The position numbers and the translations under genes were made by a program. Under the pieces are notes generated by a model. That model was not told the DNA's origin, searched no databases, and worked only from the letters and a program-made list of their open reading frames with translations. A stretch of 7,921 nt of DNA from Candidatus Zixiibacteriota bacterium (GTDB lineage: Bacteria > Zixibacteria > MSB-5A5 > CAIYYT01): contig JAGLUH010000148.1 in NCBI GenBank assembly GCA_023134875.1, positions 1-7,921 of the forward strand. The letters run 5' to 3'. How positions within the stretch are numbered: position 1 is the first letter of the stretch; each line of letters starts with the position of its first letter. Shown here one piece after another: positions 1 through 6,381 of the stretch.

Positions 1-694
1 CGACAGTTACCATAACCACGGAGACAGTCTGTGTTTTCTCCGCACCCCAGAATATGCCGTAGGTAACCTTGCCGGAGCGCTTGTCACCCTTGATGTCGGG
101 CAGGGTGGTGTTGAGATAGAGTGCGCCGACACCGAGCATATAGGGAACCGATTTCAATACGCCCTCAATATTGAAATTCTGATACAATACCCAGCCAAAC
201 AGAAAGGCCAGCATTCCGTGTGCCAGCACATTGTTGCGTATCGATTTGTAGGCATCCTTTCTTACCTTAAAGCGGGGGTGAGAGTACTGAATGCCGAGAA
301 GGGCGCCACAGATAAATAAAACCCCCAGTTGCCAGTTAAGCAGGAACGTGCCGCCGATGGCGACCAGAGTAGTGACAGCATAGAGTACCCACGCTTCTCT
401 GAGTGATAGATGACCCTCGGCCAGCAGAAACAGTTTCTTGTTTTTCCGGTCTGATTCGATATCAAAGATCTGGTTGATAATGAAGGCGCCGCCGGAAAGG
501 AGCGCCGCCAAGCCGAGCATTAGCAGGAGCTTCAGATCATTGCCGACGAAGGGAGTGAAGGGATAATGATCGAACTCGAAAGGGCTCGTTCCTCTCGTAG
601 CCCACAGTGATGCCCTTGCTCCCAGCAGAGCGATGGTCCAGACCGGCACGATCAACATCGGACGCAGGAGAAAAATATAATCAAGGAGTCTCAT
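1..694 (-). CDS. UbiA-family prenyltransferase, 3' end cut by window
   Basis: Translating the minus strand from the ATG at 694 gives 231 uninterrupted residues up to the window edge. It is a very hydrophobic protein with several membrane segments. Residues 74-82 read NQIFDIESD, the NxxxDxxxD prenyl-diphosphate/Mg2+ motif of the UbiA superfamily. Residues 200-204 (DIKGD) match the second aspartate motif. YSHPRFKVRKD at 137-147 is the usual conserved loop between them, and an RP pair lies near the N-terminus. The family transfers a prenyl chain from a diphosphate donor to an aromatic or lipid acceptor in the membrane. The acceptor here cannot be told: quinone, heme, chlorophyll-like and glycerol-lipid enzymes share these motifs. 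Start choice: an AGAAAGG-like ribosome binding site lies about 6 bases upstream, and an in-frame TAG precedes it. It lies 231 bp beyond cdsA, probably as its own unit. Confidence 0.88.
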   Translation of the reverse strand, partial: MRLLDYIFLLRPMLIVPVWTIALLGARASLWATRGTSPFEFDHYPFTPFVGNDLKLLLMLGLAALLSGGAFIINQIFDIESDRKNKKLFLLAEGHLSLREAWVLYAVTTLVAIGGTFLLNWQLGVLFICGALLGIQYSHPRFKVRKDAYKSIRNNVLAHGMLAFLFGWVLYQNFNIEGVLKSVPYMLGVGALYLNTTLPDIKGDKRSGKVTYGIFWGAEKTQTVSVVMVTV

Positions 695-719
695 GTCAGA
701 CCTTTCTAGTATGAGTGCC

Positions 720-736
720 GGAAGTAGAGGACTTCC
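720..736 (-). other. Small perfect hairpin upstream of UbiA gene
   Basis: The 6-base arms (plus strand ggaagt at 720-725 and acttcc at 731-736) flank a 5-base loop, about 25 bases upstream of the UbiA start codon. No T-run follows on either strand, so it is not a simple terminator. It would lie in the 5' untranslated region if the promoter proposed at 762-790 is right. Function unknown; it could be chance. Confidence 0.3.
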
Positions 737-761
737 AACCTAAAGACTCTTTATTGTAATC

Positions 762-790
762 AATATGTAACTGCTCGCGCTTGGTTTCAA
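762..790 (-). promoter_or_regulatory. Possible promoter of the UbiA gene
   Basis: On the minus strand TTGAAA (785-790) resembles a -35 box (5 of 6) and CATATT (762-767) a weak -10 box (4 of 6), with 17 bases between them. A second -10-like TACAAT lies at 753-758 but lacks a -35 at proper spacing. The site follows the terminator-like structure at 792-823, which fits a transcription-unit boundary. This is a consensus match read by eye only. Confidence 0.3.
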
Positions 791-791
791 C

Positions 792-823
792 AAAAAACGG
801 CTTGACTGAGTTGCACTGAGTCA
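792..823 (-). terminator. Weak rho-independent terminator-like hairpin after cdsA
   Basis: On the minus strand TGACT-C-AGT-GCA-ACT-C-AGTCA folds as a 5-bp stem, one C-C mismatch, 3 more pairs and a 3-base loop (803-823). After 5 intervening bases comes a run of six T (792-797). It is about 100 bp past the cdsA stop codon. The mismatch, modest GC and offset T-run make it a poor terminator by textbook rules, but it is the best candidate end for the long operon. Confidence 0.35.
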
Positions 824-925
824 GGTGTCAGAAAAGGGTTCTTAAGTCCATGGTCATAACTATCAGCCTTTCGGGCACGTAGCAACATTCCCCTACCATT
901 CAAAACATCGACCTGCAGTCTGCAG

Positions 926-1744
926 TTAGTGGATGAAACGCAGGTAGAGATAAAGTGCCGGTGCCGCAAAGAGAAGTGAATCGAAACGATCAAGAACGCC
1001 GCCATGCCCGGGTATCAGGTTGGAGGAATCTTTCCGGCCCGCTTCCCGCTTGAAGACCGATTCCACCAGGTCGCCCAACTGCCCGAAGAGGGCAATCAGA
1101 AGCGAGGGAACAATCAGACGGCCAACGCCGACCTGTGCGAGGAAGATGAAATGGAATATTCCCGCGCTCAGCAGTGCACCGACAAAACCACCAACGAAGC
1201 CGGCCACTGTCTTATTGGGACTGACAGTTGGCGCCAGTTTCCGTTTGCCTAGTTTGAATCCGACGAAGTAGGCAGCCGTATCGGCTATCCAGATAGTCGC
1301 AAACAGAAAGGTGATCCAGCCTGCCGCCAGATCGGCGGGAACGATGGCGGTTTCGCGGATAAGAATCAGGCAGTTGTAGCTGATCGCGAGATAGAGTACG
1401 CCGAAAAAGGAAAGGCCGATTGTCCGGCCGATCTTTCCCAGTTCGCGGGAAAAGACATGAGGTAACGCGGTCAGAAACAGCACGACTAGGATAAACTCGA
1501 CAAGATAATCGCCCCCTAGGAATCGGATTGCCAAGGGTGGCGATAATGCCGCGATCAGCAGCAGCAGCTTCTGCCAGAAGTAGAGCTTGAGATTCAGCAG
1601 GGAGAAGAATTCCAGCAGTGAGATTGCAATCAGCAATTCCACGAAGACCAGAAAAGGGATGCCGCCGTAATGAAAAACCAGCAGCAATAAAGGGATGAAA
1701 ATTGCCGCGATCAAAAGACGCCAGGCCAGGTTACCGGAGATCAT
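926..1744 (-). CDS. cdsA: Phosphatidate cytidylyltransferase (CDP-diglyceride synthase)
   Basis: This 272-aa integral membrane enzyme converts phosphatidic acid and CTP to CDP-diacylglycerol, the precursor of bacterial phospholipids. Hydrophobic segments run through most of the protein. The family signature is complete at residues 229-255: S-V-F-K-R, then K238-D239, then PGHGGVLDRFD, which carries the metal-binding aspartates. Upstream, IADTAAYFVG (153-162) and SPNKTVAG (175-182) are the other usual CdsA blocks. Length is normal for the family. Its ATG overlaps the uppS stop codon as ATGA (1741-1744). There is no strong Shine-Dalgarno, so translation is probably coupled to uppS. It is the last gene of the operon; the dxr-rseP pair that often follows cdsA in other bacteria is absent here. 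Confidence 0.97.
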   Translation of the reverse strand: MISGNLAWRLLIAAIFIPLLLLVFHYGGIPFLVFVELLIAISLLEFFSLLNLKLYFWQKLLLLIAALSPPLAIRFLGGDYLVEFILVVLFLTALPHVFSRELGKIGRTIGLSFFGVLYLAISYNCLILIRETAIVPADLAAGWITFLFATIWIADTAAYFVGFKLGKRKLAPTVSPNKTVAGFVGGFVGALLSAGIFHFIFLAQVGVGRLIVPSLLIALFGQLGDLVESVFKREAGRKDSSNLIPGHGGVLDRFDSLLFAAPALYLYLRFIH

Positions 1745-2478
1745 AGCCGCCCGAATCTCCGCTCCCGTTTCTGATACTCCAGGATCAACTCCACCAATTC
1801 GCGCGGCGTAAAATCAGGCCAGAGAGTATCAATGACAAACAACTCGGTATAAGAAGTTTGCCAGAGGAGGAAATTAGAGAGACGATACTCCCCGGAAGTA
1901 CGAATCAGGATATCAGGATCAGGCAGGGGATGAGTAAAGAGATAACTGGCGAAGAGTTCTTCATCGATATCTTCAAGTTTGATCCGGTTGGACTTATAGT
2001 GGCGCGCGATTTGCCTGGCGACTGCCACTATTTCCATCCGACCGGAGTAATTGAGGGCGAGGTTTAAGATCAGGCCGGTGTTTTTCGAGGTTTTTTCGAT
2101 GGCATGCAGAATCGCTTTGCGTCGGGTGGAGGGCAGCCGGTCGATGTCGCCGGTGACGATCAGACGCACGTTGTTCTTAATCAGTTCATTCAGCTCGGAA
2201 CGAGTGGTGTCATATAGAAGCTTGAACAGGGAGGTCACCTCCGCCCGCGGCCGTTTCCAGTTCTCCAAACTGAAGGTGTAGAGGGTAAGATACTTGACGC
2301 CGAGGGAGGGGCAGATTTCGACAATTTTCTTGACAGCGGCAACCCCCGCTTTGTGACCAGCCGAGCGTGCCAGCCCTCGTTTCCTGGCCCAGCGGCCGTT
2401 GCCATCCATGATAATGGCAACATGGGCGGGACGCCGTTCCGGAGAGATCCTCTCGATTAACCTGGAGAGGTCGGCCAC
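1741..2478 (-). CDS. uppS: Isoprenyl transferase (undecaprenyl diphosphate synthase)
   Basis: This 245-aa soluble cis-prenyltransferase condenses isopentenyl diphosphate onto farnesyl diphosphate to make the C55 carrier for peptidoglycan and other surface glycans. Motifs: AIIMDGNGRW at 21-30, with catalytic D25; the downstream R-x-x-G-H block (H42); FSLENWKRP at 69-77; NYSGR at 143-147; and the C-terminal DPDILIRTSGEYRLSNFLLW at 187-206, followed by WPDF. All family blocks are intact and length is typical. The start is a GTG 8 bp after the frr stop codon. The only purine-rich sequence, GGAG, lies 14 bases upstream, so reinitiation after frr is likely. No other plausible start precedes the MDGNGRW block. 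Together with cdsA it forms the lipid end of the operon. Confidence 0.97.
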   Translation of the reverse strand: MADLSRLIERISPERRPAHVAIIMDGNGRWARKRGLARSAGHKAGVAAVKKIVEICPSLGVKYLTLYTFSLENWKRPRAEVTSLFKLLYDTTRSELNELIKNNVRLIVTGDIDRLPSTRRKAILHAIEKTSKNTGLILNLALNYSGRMEIVAVARQIARHYKSNRIKLEDIDEELFASYLFTHPLPDPDILIRTSGEYRLSNFLLWQTSYTELFVIDTLWPDFTPRELVELILEYQKRERRFGRL

Positions 2479-2486
2479 TTTGCGAC

Positions 2487-3044
2487 TCAGATCTCCATCA
2501 CCTCGCTTTCCTTCTCCAGCGCCACCTCATCGCAGCGCTCGATGTACGTATCGGTCAGCGTCTGCACATTTTCCTCGCCGTCTTTGCGGAGATCCTCGGA
2601 GAGTTTCTTTTCCTTCTCCAGTTTCTTGAGGGCGTCATTGGCGTCGCGCCGGATATTGCGGATTGCGACCTTAGCTTCTTCAGCCATTTTCTTGATGACC
2701 TTGACCAGGTCACGGCGCCGCTCCTCGGTAAGAGGAGGAACCGGAATCCTGACGACCTGCCCGTCGGCCTGCGGATTAAGACCGAGGTCTGATTTCTGGA
2801 TTGCCTTGACAACCTCCCCAACTATTGCTTTTTCCCAGGGCTGAACCACCAGCAGTTGTGCCTCCGGGGCGGAAATCGAACCCACCTGGTTAAGCGGCGT
2901 TGCCGTCCCGTAGTAATCGACTTCGATACCATCGAGCATCTGCACCGAAGCTTTACCGGTACGCACTGAGGTGTAGTTCTGTTCCAACGAGGCGATTGAT
3001 TTCTTCATGCGCCTCTCAGTATCAGCCAGCACTTCCTTTTGCAT
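2487..3044 (-). CDS. frr: Ribosome recycling factor
   Basis: This 185-aa cytosolic factor splits post-termination ribosomes together with EF-G. The full family length is present. Recognisable blocks are VRTGKAS (27-33), YYGTATPLNQ (45-54), QPWEK (68-72), DLGLNPQADG (86-95), IPVPPLTEERRRDLVK (100-115) and IRNIRRDAND (128-137), the last in the long helical arm. The charged, coiled-coil-like C-terminal helix is intact. The ATG at 3044 has a clear GGGAGG Shine-Dalgarno 8 bases upstream, in the 16-bp gap after pyrH. The pyrH-frr order is a widely conserved pairing. Confidence 0.97.
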   Translation of the reverse strand: MQKEVLADTERRMKKSIASLEQNYTSVRTGKASVQMLDGIEVDYYGTATPLNQVGSISAPEAQLLVVQPWEKAIVGEVVKAIQKSDLGLNPQADGQVVRIPVPPLTEERRRDLVKVIKKMAEEAKVAIRNIRRDANDALKKLEKEKKLSEDLRKDGEENVQTLTDTYIERCDEVALEKESEVMEI

Positions 3045-3060
3045 TTCGGAGTCCTCCCTC

Positions 3061-3780
3061 TCAGGTGGTTACCAGTGTGCCGATTTTTTCTCCCATAACG
3101 ACTTTCTTGAGATTGCCCGCGTCGGCAAAGCGAAAGACCAGTATCGGCATCCGATTATCCCGACAAAGGGTGAAGGCAGTCGCATCCATCACTTTGAGGT
3201 TTTTGCCGATTGCTTCATCGTAGCTGATCTGATCATACTTGACGGCATTCTTACTGGTGAGGGGGTCGGTGTCATAGATGCCGTCAACCTTGGTCGCCTT
3301 GAGGATGACGTCAGCGTCGGTTTCGATACCGCGCAGCGCCGCCGCCGTGTCGGTGGTGAAGTAGGGATTGCCGGTTCCCGCCGCCATGATTACCACTCGC
3401 CCCTTTTCCAAATGCCTGATGGCGCGGCGACGGATGTATGATTCCGCCACTGCCTGAATCCTCAGAGCGGTCATGACACGGGTTGTCATTCCCCTCTTTT
3501 CCAGCGCCGATTGCAGAGCCAGCGAGTTGATTACCGTGGCCAGCATCCCCATATAATCGCCGGTGGCGCGGTCAAGATTCGTTAAGGAGCTGGTTTCCCC
3601 CCGATGAATGTTGCCGCCGCCGATTACCAGCCCGATTTGGACGCCGGCGTCGACCGCTTCTTTTATCTGATCGGTGACAAACTGCAGCCGCTGTGAGTCG
3701 ATACCGAAACCCCGCTCGCCGGCAAGAATCTCGCCCGAGATCTTCAGTACCACACGTTTATAGACCGGCTCCGCCGCCAT
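3061..3780 (-). CDS. pyrH: UMP kinase
   Basis: This protein of about 239 aa belongs to the amino-acid kinase fold and phosphorylates UMP to UDP with ATP in pyrimidine nucleotide synthesis; bacterial PyrH is normally a hexamer. Motifs, numbered from the ATG at 3780: VLKISGE (11-17), [10 protein letters not shown] (52-61), [17 protein letters not shown] (73-89), [16 protein letters not shown] (135-150), [14 protein letters not shown] (160-173) and MDATAF (198-203). Start choice: a GTG at 3789 would add three residues and overlap tsf. The ATG at 3780 begins one base after the tsf TAA and has GGGTGA 5 bases upstream, so I prefer it. Coupling to tsf is likely. Confidence 0.97.
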   Translation of the reverse strand: MAAEPVYKRVVLKISGEILAGERGFGIDSQRLQFVTDQIKEAVDAGVQIGLVIGGGNIHRGETSSLTNLDRATGDYMGMLATVINSLALQSALEKRGMTTRVMTALRIQAVAESYIRRRAIRHLEKGRVVIMAAGTGNPYFTTDTAAALRGIETDADVILKATKVDGIYDTDPLTSKNAVKYDQISYDEAIGKNLKVMDATAFTLCRDNRMPILVFRFADAGNLKKVVMGEKIGTLVTT

Positions 3781-3781
3781 G

Positions 3782-4375
3782 TTAATCACCCAGCCGGAAA
3801 CGAACGAATCTTCTTATTGACATGTTTTCACCCAGCTTGGCAATCGTCTCGGAAAGGACATCACCGATGGTCTTTTCCTGATCTTTGACATAGACCTGCT
3901 CCATCAGGCAAACCTCAGAGTAGTACTTTGCTATTTTACCGTCAACGATCTTGTCGATGATTTTCTCCGGTTTCCCTTCATTGATTGCCTGGGTGCGATA
4001 GATCTCCCGTTCCTTTTCGATTTCTTCGGTGGGCAGCTCTTCGCGCCGCACCGCTAGCGGATTGGCGGCAGCGATATGCATTGCTATGTTGCGAGCGAAT
4101 TCCCGAAAATCATCGGTACGAGCCACAAAATCGGTTTCGCAGGCGATTTCCACCAGCACTGCCAGCTTGTCGCCGGGATGCACATAGGAGCCGATCATTC
4201 CCTCTCTGGTTTCCCGACCTGCTTTCTTGGCCGCCTTGCTGATACCCTTCTCTCGCAGGATAACCAGAGCCCTTTCGATGTCCCCCTCCGCCTCAGTCAG
4301 CGCTTTTTTGCAGTCCATCATGCCGGCACCCGACCGTTCGCGCAGTTGCTTTACCTGTTGAGCTGTAATTGTCAT
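3782..4375 (-). CDS. tsf: Translation elongation factor Ts, short form
   Basis: This 197-aa guanine nucleotide exchange factor recharges EF-Tu. The N-terminal UBA-like domain (about 1-45) contains [12 protein letters not shown] (15-26). The exchange motif TDFVAR is at 81-86 within [13 protein letters not shown]. The C-terminal closing motif, [10 protein letters not shown], is at 181-190. E. coli EF-Ts is about 283 aa; the length here matches the short class, known for example from Thermus, with a single core subdomain. All key blocks are present and the reading frame is open, so it is a natural short form and not a truncation. Its ATG overlaps the rpsB stop as ATGA (4372-4375). AGGAGG lies about 11 bases upstream, inside the rpsB 3' end. 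Confidence 0.97.
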   Translation of the reverse strand: MTITAQQVKQLRERSGAGMMDCKKALTEAEGDIERALVILREKGISKAAKKAGRETREGMIGSYVHPGDKLAVLVEIACETDFVARTDDFREFARNIAMHIAAANPLAVRREELPTEEIEKEREIYRTQAINEGKPEKIIDKIVDGKIAKYYSEVCLMEQVYVKDQEKTIGDVLSETIAKLGENMSIRRFVRFRLGD

Positions 4376-5169
4376 CTATCCGATTTCCTCCTCATCAGCC
4401 CCAATCGCTTTGTCTCTGTCGCGGTTGTCTTGTCGTCACCCCCCTTTTCAGCCTCCGCCTTGGCGGTCGCCGCCTGCTGCTGAGAGTGATCTTCATGCGC
4501 CAGGACAGCAGTATTGACAATCTGCTTGACAATAACGCGGATTGATTTTATCGCATCGTCGTTGCCAGCGATCGGAAAGTCGATCGGATCGGGATCAGAG
4601 TTGGTGTCGATAATGCCGATCACGGGAATCTCCAGCTTGTTCGCTTCCGCTATTGCGATACGTTCCTTTTTGCAGTCAACAACAAAGACCAGCCCCGGCA
4701 GGCGGTTCATGTCGCGGATGCCGCCGAGTACTTTATCCAGCTTGCCTTTTTCCTTGTTCAGATGGCTCGATTCTTTCTTGGTCAGCTTCTCGAAGGTGCC
4801 GTCTTCCTCCATCTTTTCGATGTCCCGCAGCCGCCGGATACTCTTTCTGATTGTCTGGAAATTGGTCAGCATCCCGCCCAGCCAGCGTTCGGTGACGTAG
4901 AACTGACCGCAGCGACGCGCCTCCTCGGTGATGACCTCCTGCGCCTGCTTTTTAGTACCGACGAAGAGGATTTGCTGGTTACGGGCGATCACTTCCTCCA
5001 CTTTGCGGCAGGCGATCTTGAGGGCATCGAGCGTCTTGTTGAGATCGATGATGTAGATGCCGTTTTTAGCAGTAAAAATGAAACGACGCATCTTCGGATT
5101 CCAGCGTCTCGTCTGATGACCGAAGTGCACCCCTGCTTCAAGCAAATCACGGATAGTGATGTCGGGCAT
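4372..5169 (-). CDS. rpsB: 30S ribosomal protein S2 (uS2)
   Basis: This 265-aa small-subunit protein shows the S2 blocks [19 protein letters not shown] (9-27), FVGTKKQA (69-76), [13 protein letters not shown] (95-107), LPGLVFVVD (157-165) and [20 protein letters not shown] (181-200). The last ~40 residues form a hydrophilic charged tail ([15 protein letters not shown] onward), as is common in S2. Start choice: the frame stays open upstream to a GTG at 5250, but the ATG at 5169 begins the canonical [13 protein letters not shown] sequence and has AAGGAG 6 bases upstream. The extension would also consume the structured leader. It precedes tsf as in most bacteria; in E. coli S2 represses this operon through the mRNA leader. 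Confidence 0.97.
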   Translation of the reverse strand: MPDITIRDLLEAGVHFGHQTRRWNPKMRRFIFTAKNGIYIIDLNKTLDALKIACRKVEEVIARNQQILFVGTKKQAQEVITEEARRCGQFYVTERWLGGMLTNFQTIRKSIRRLRDIEKMEEDGTFEKLTKKESSHLNKEKGKLDKVLGGIRDMNRLPGLVFVVDCKKERIAIAEANKLEIPVIGIIDTNSDPDPIDFPIAGNDDAIKSIRVIVKQIVNTAVLAHEDHSQQQAATAKAEAEKGGDDKTTATETKRLGLMRRKSDR

Positions 5170-5175
5170 TGATTG

Positions 5176-5181
5176 CTCCTT
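5176..5181 (-). promoter_or_regulatory. rpsB ribosome binding site
   Basis: Minus-strand AAGGAG lies 6 bases before the ATG at 5169. It decides the rpsB start against the longer open frame to 5250. A sequence able to pair with the leader hairpin (5187-5193) begins only 5 bases further upstream, so access to this site could depend on the leader fold. Confidence 0.8.
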
Positions 5182-5186
5182 GAAGT

Positions 5187-5259
5187 TTGGTTTATCCTCC
5201 ACCCGGATCAACTCTTGAAAGAAGCGGGACAAACCAACAGGTCTGACCACCCGCCAAGA
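5187..5259 (-). promoter_or_regulatory. Structured rpsB leader RNA, candidate S2 autoregulatory element
   Basis: The rpsI-rpsB gap transcribed from the minus strand can form one composite hairpin (5213-5259). A 5-bp helix (UCUUG 5259-5255 with CAAGA 5217-5213) stacks on a 5-bp helix (GCGGG 5254-5250 with CCCGC 5228-5224). A 4x1 internal loop follows, then a 6-bp helix (CAGACC 5245-5240 with GGUUUG 5235-5230) closed by UGUU. In competition, UUGGUUU (5237-5231) is exactly complementary to AAACCAA (5193-5187), just upstream of the rpsB ribosome binding site. The two folds exclude each other. That r-proteins control their own leaders is known. That this one binds S2 is inference. Confidence 0.5.
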
Positions 5260-5279
5260 TCCCCGGATGTGTGTATTTG

Positions 5280-5293
5280 CAGGCTGATGCCTG
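5280..5293 (-). other. Hairpin directly after the rpsI stop codon
   Basis: Minus-strand CAGGC-ATCA-GCCTG gives a perfect 5-bp stem with a 4-base loop, starting 3 bases past the rpsI TAG. No T-run follows, so it is unlikely to terminate transcription. It may be the first element of the rpsB leader or an mRNA processing or protection structure between the two ribosomal genes. Confidence 0.4.
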
Positions 5294-5296
5294 TCT

Positions 5297-5689
5297 CTAT
5301 CTCTTCGAGAACTGGAAACGCTTGCGCGCCTTGACCAAGCCGTACTTTTTCCGTTCGACCATGCGCGGATCGCGCGTCAGCATTCCCGCCTTCTTCAACT
5401 GCTTGCGGAATTCCGGATTGAGTTTGATCAGCGCCCGTGCCAGCGCCAGCCGGATTGCCCCCGCCTGACCCGACAAGCCGCCGCCCCGCACCTTGCAGAA
5501 AATATCTACTTTCCGCTCCATCTCTGTTAGGCGGAACGGATCAGTGGCGTGGATCACCAGGGACTGGCGAGTCAAATAGGGGAGCAGTTCGCGACCGTTA
5601 ACCTGCCACTTGCCGCTGCCGGGTGACAACCAGATGGTGGCGACTGCAACCTTGCGGCGGCCGGTGGCGTGAATTCTCTCTTCTGCCAT
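5297..5689 (-). CDS. rpsI: 30S ribosomal protein S9 (uS9)
   Basis: This 130-aa small-subunit protein reaches the P site through its C-terminal tail. It has the family signature [12 protein letters not shown] (69-80), the opening [14 protein letters not shown] (8-21), the block [14 protein letters not shown] (104-117) and the invariant basic terminus FQFSKR (125-130). Length is normal. The ATG at 5689 has AAAGGG 5 bases upstream, in the 29-bp gap after rplM. rplM-rpsI is a nearly universal bacterial pair, since L13 and S9 are made from one mRNA. A 127-bp structured gap separates it from rpsB. Confidence 0.97.
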   Translation of the reverse strand: MAEERIHATGRRKVAVATIWLSPGSGKWQVNGRELLPYLTRQSLVIHATDPFRLTEMERKVDIFCKVRGGGLSGQAGAIRLALARALIKLNPEFRKQLKKAGMLTRDPRMVERKKYGLVKARKRFQFSKR

Positions 5690-5718
5690 TTATACCCTTT
5701 CAGTAGGCCACAAAAGAT

Positions 5719-6150
5719 TTAATTCAATTCCAGCGGTTCCGGCTTCTGCGCCCGGTGGGGATGAGCCGGTCCGCGGTAGACCTTAAGTTTACTGAGCATC
5801 TTGCGTCCCAGCGGTCCTTTCGGCAGCATCCCCCAGACGGCCTTGCGGAATAGCTCTTCCGGTTTCTGCTTGATGTAGCGGGAAAAGGGGGTTTCTTTAA
5901 GCCCGCCCGGATAACCGGAATAACGATAATAAATCTTGGTTTCTTCCTTTTTACCGGAAAGCCTGACCTTGTCGGCATTGACGACAATAATAAAGTCACC
6001 GAAATCGAGGAATGGGGTATACTGGGGTTTGGTCTTTCCCATCAGCAATCGGGCTACCTGGACCGCCTGCCGACCAAGAATCTTGCCGCCGACATCCACC
6101 ACGTACCACTTTCGTTCGACGCTGTTGAGCTTGGGAATATATGTCTTCAC
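5719..6150 (-). CDS. rplM: 50S ribosomal protein L13 (uL13)
   Basis: This 143-aa large-subunit assembly protein contains KWYVVDVGGKILGRQA (14-29), the conserved VVNADKVRLSGKK (56-68), KIYYRYSGYPGGLKE (72-86), the signature AVWGMLPKGPLGRKMLSKLK (104-123) and the C-terminal YRGPAHPH (125-132). Length is typical. The start codon is GTG, with AGGAGA 7 bases upstream (minus strand), and it begins the canonical MKTYIPK. It is the first gene of the eight-gene operon, only about 36 bases downstream of the predicted transcription start. Confidence 0.97.
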   Translation of the reverse strand: MKTYIPKLNSVERKWYVVDVGGKILGRQAVQVARLLMGKTKPQYTPFLDFGDFIIVVNADKVRLSGKKEETKIYYRYSGYPGGLKETPFSRYIKQKPEELFRKAVWGMLPKGPLGRKMLSKLKVYRGPAHPHRAQKPEPLELN

Positions 6151-6167
6151 TAAATCGTCTCCTGCAC

Positions 6168-6177
6168 AAACCGGTTT
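6168..6177 (-). promoter_or_regulatory. 10-bp perfect palindrome in the rplM leader
   Basis: AAACCGGTTT lies between the predicted transcription start (about 6186) and the rplM ribosome binding site. It has no spacer, so it is more likely a DNA site for a dimeric protein, if anything, than an RNA hairpin. AACCG also occurs as AACCGA at 6226-6231 and 6206-6211 on the same strand, on either side of the -35 box and exactly 20 bases apart. It could be chance. Confidence 0.25.
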
Positions 6178-6192
6178 TCGCTCAAGCTTATT

Positions 6193-6240
6193 AATTTACG
6201 ATAAATCGGTTCTTTGTCAAGAAGTTCGGTTATTTTTTTT
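6193..6240 (-). promoter_or_regulatory. Promoter of the rplM operon, with A-tract UP-like element
   Basis: On the minus strand a perfect -35 TTGACA (6220-6215) is followed after 16 bases by TAAATT (6198-6193), a -10 box with 4 of 6 matches and an AT-rich surrounding. A run of eight A (6240-6233) lies immediately upstream of the -35 box, at about -47 to -54, as in UP elements of strong ribosomal promoters. The predicted start near 6186 gives a leader of about 36 bases to the rplM GTG. Being a consensus -35 next to the expected gene makes it convincing, but it is a reading by eye. Confidence 0.65.
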
Positions 6241-6318
6241 CATAAAGTAGGACAGTGAGCAAACCTGGACAGACGAGACGTCTACCGCACACAGGATATT
6301 CGTTTAGGGGTAATCGGG

Positions 6319-6371
6319 TAAAATGCCTGCTGAAGTTTAGAATTGACGGCGAAGCCCTAAGCCCTTATGTT
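6319..6371 (+). promoter_or_regulatory. Candidate promoters of the plus-strand MBL-PHP-AAG cluster
   Basis: Two overlapping possibilities exist. TTGACG (6343-6348) with TATGTT (6366-6371) has 17-base spacing and would start transcription at about 6378-6379, only a few bases before the ATG at 6382, giving a nearly leaderless mRNA. Alternatively TAAAAT (6319-6324) is a good -10 box but lacks a convincing -35. Neither ATG (6367 or 6382) has a Shine-Dalgarno sequence. Confidence 0.3.
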
Positions 6372-6381
6372 GCGCCTCATT

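Noticed and set aside
787..1005. Minus-strand 72-codon frame spanning the cdsA 3' end and the spacer
   Set aside because: Overlaps cdsA in another frame, has no ribosome binding site, and its sequence is not protein-like.
3045..3060. GGAG-GA-CTCC symmetry over the frr ribosome binding site
   Set aside because: A 2-base loop cannot close as an RNA hairpin, so it is unlikely to hide the site.
3007..3441. Plus-strand open frame of 144 codons
   Set aside because: It lies antisense across the pyrH-frr junction, both genes being unmistakable, and its product has no recognisable motif.
4076..4483. Plus-strand open frame of 135 codons
   Set aside because: Antisense to tsf and the rpsB 3' end; no ribosome binding site or family resemblance.
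4762..5172. Plus-strand open frame of 136 codons
   Set aside because: Fully antisense to rpsB; its openness follows from the codon bias of the real gene.
5170..5250. 27-residue N-terminal extension of S2 from a GTG at 5250
   Set aside because: S2 proteins begin at the [10 protein letters not shown] sequence, the ATG at 5169 has a strong AAGGAG site, and the extension runs through the structured leader.
6271..6283. AGACG-AGA-CGTCT inverted repeat in the divergent intergenic region
   Set aside because: 5-bp arms with a 3-base spacer, no T-run, and no clear relation to either promoter; short enough to be chance.
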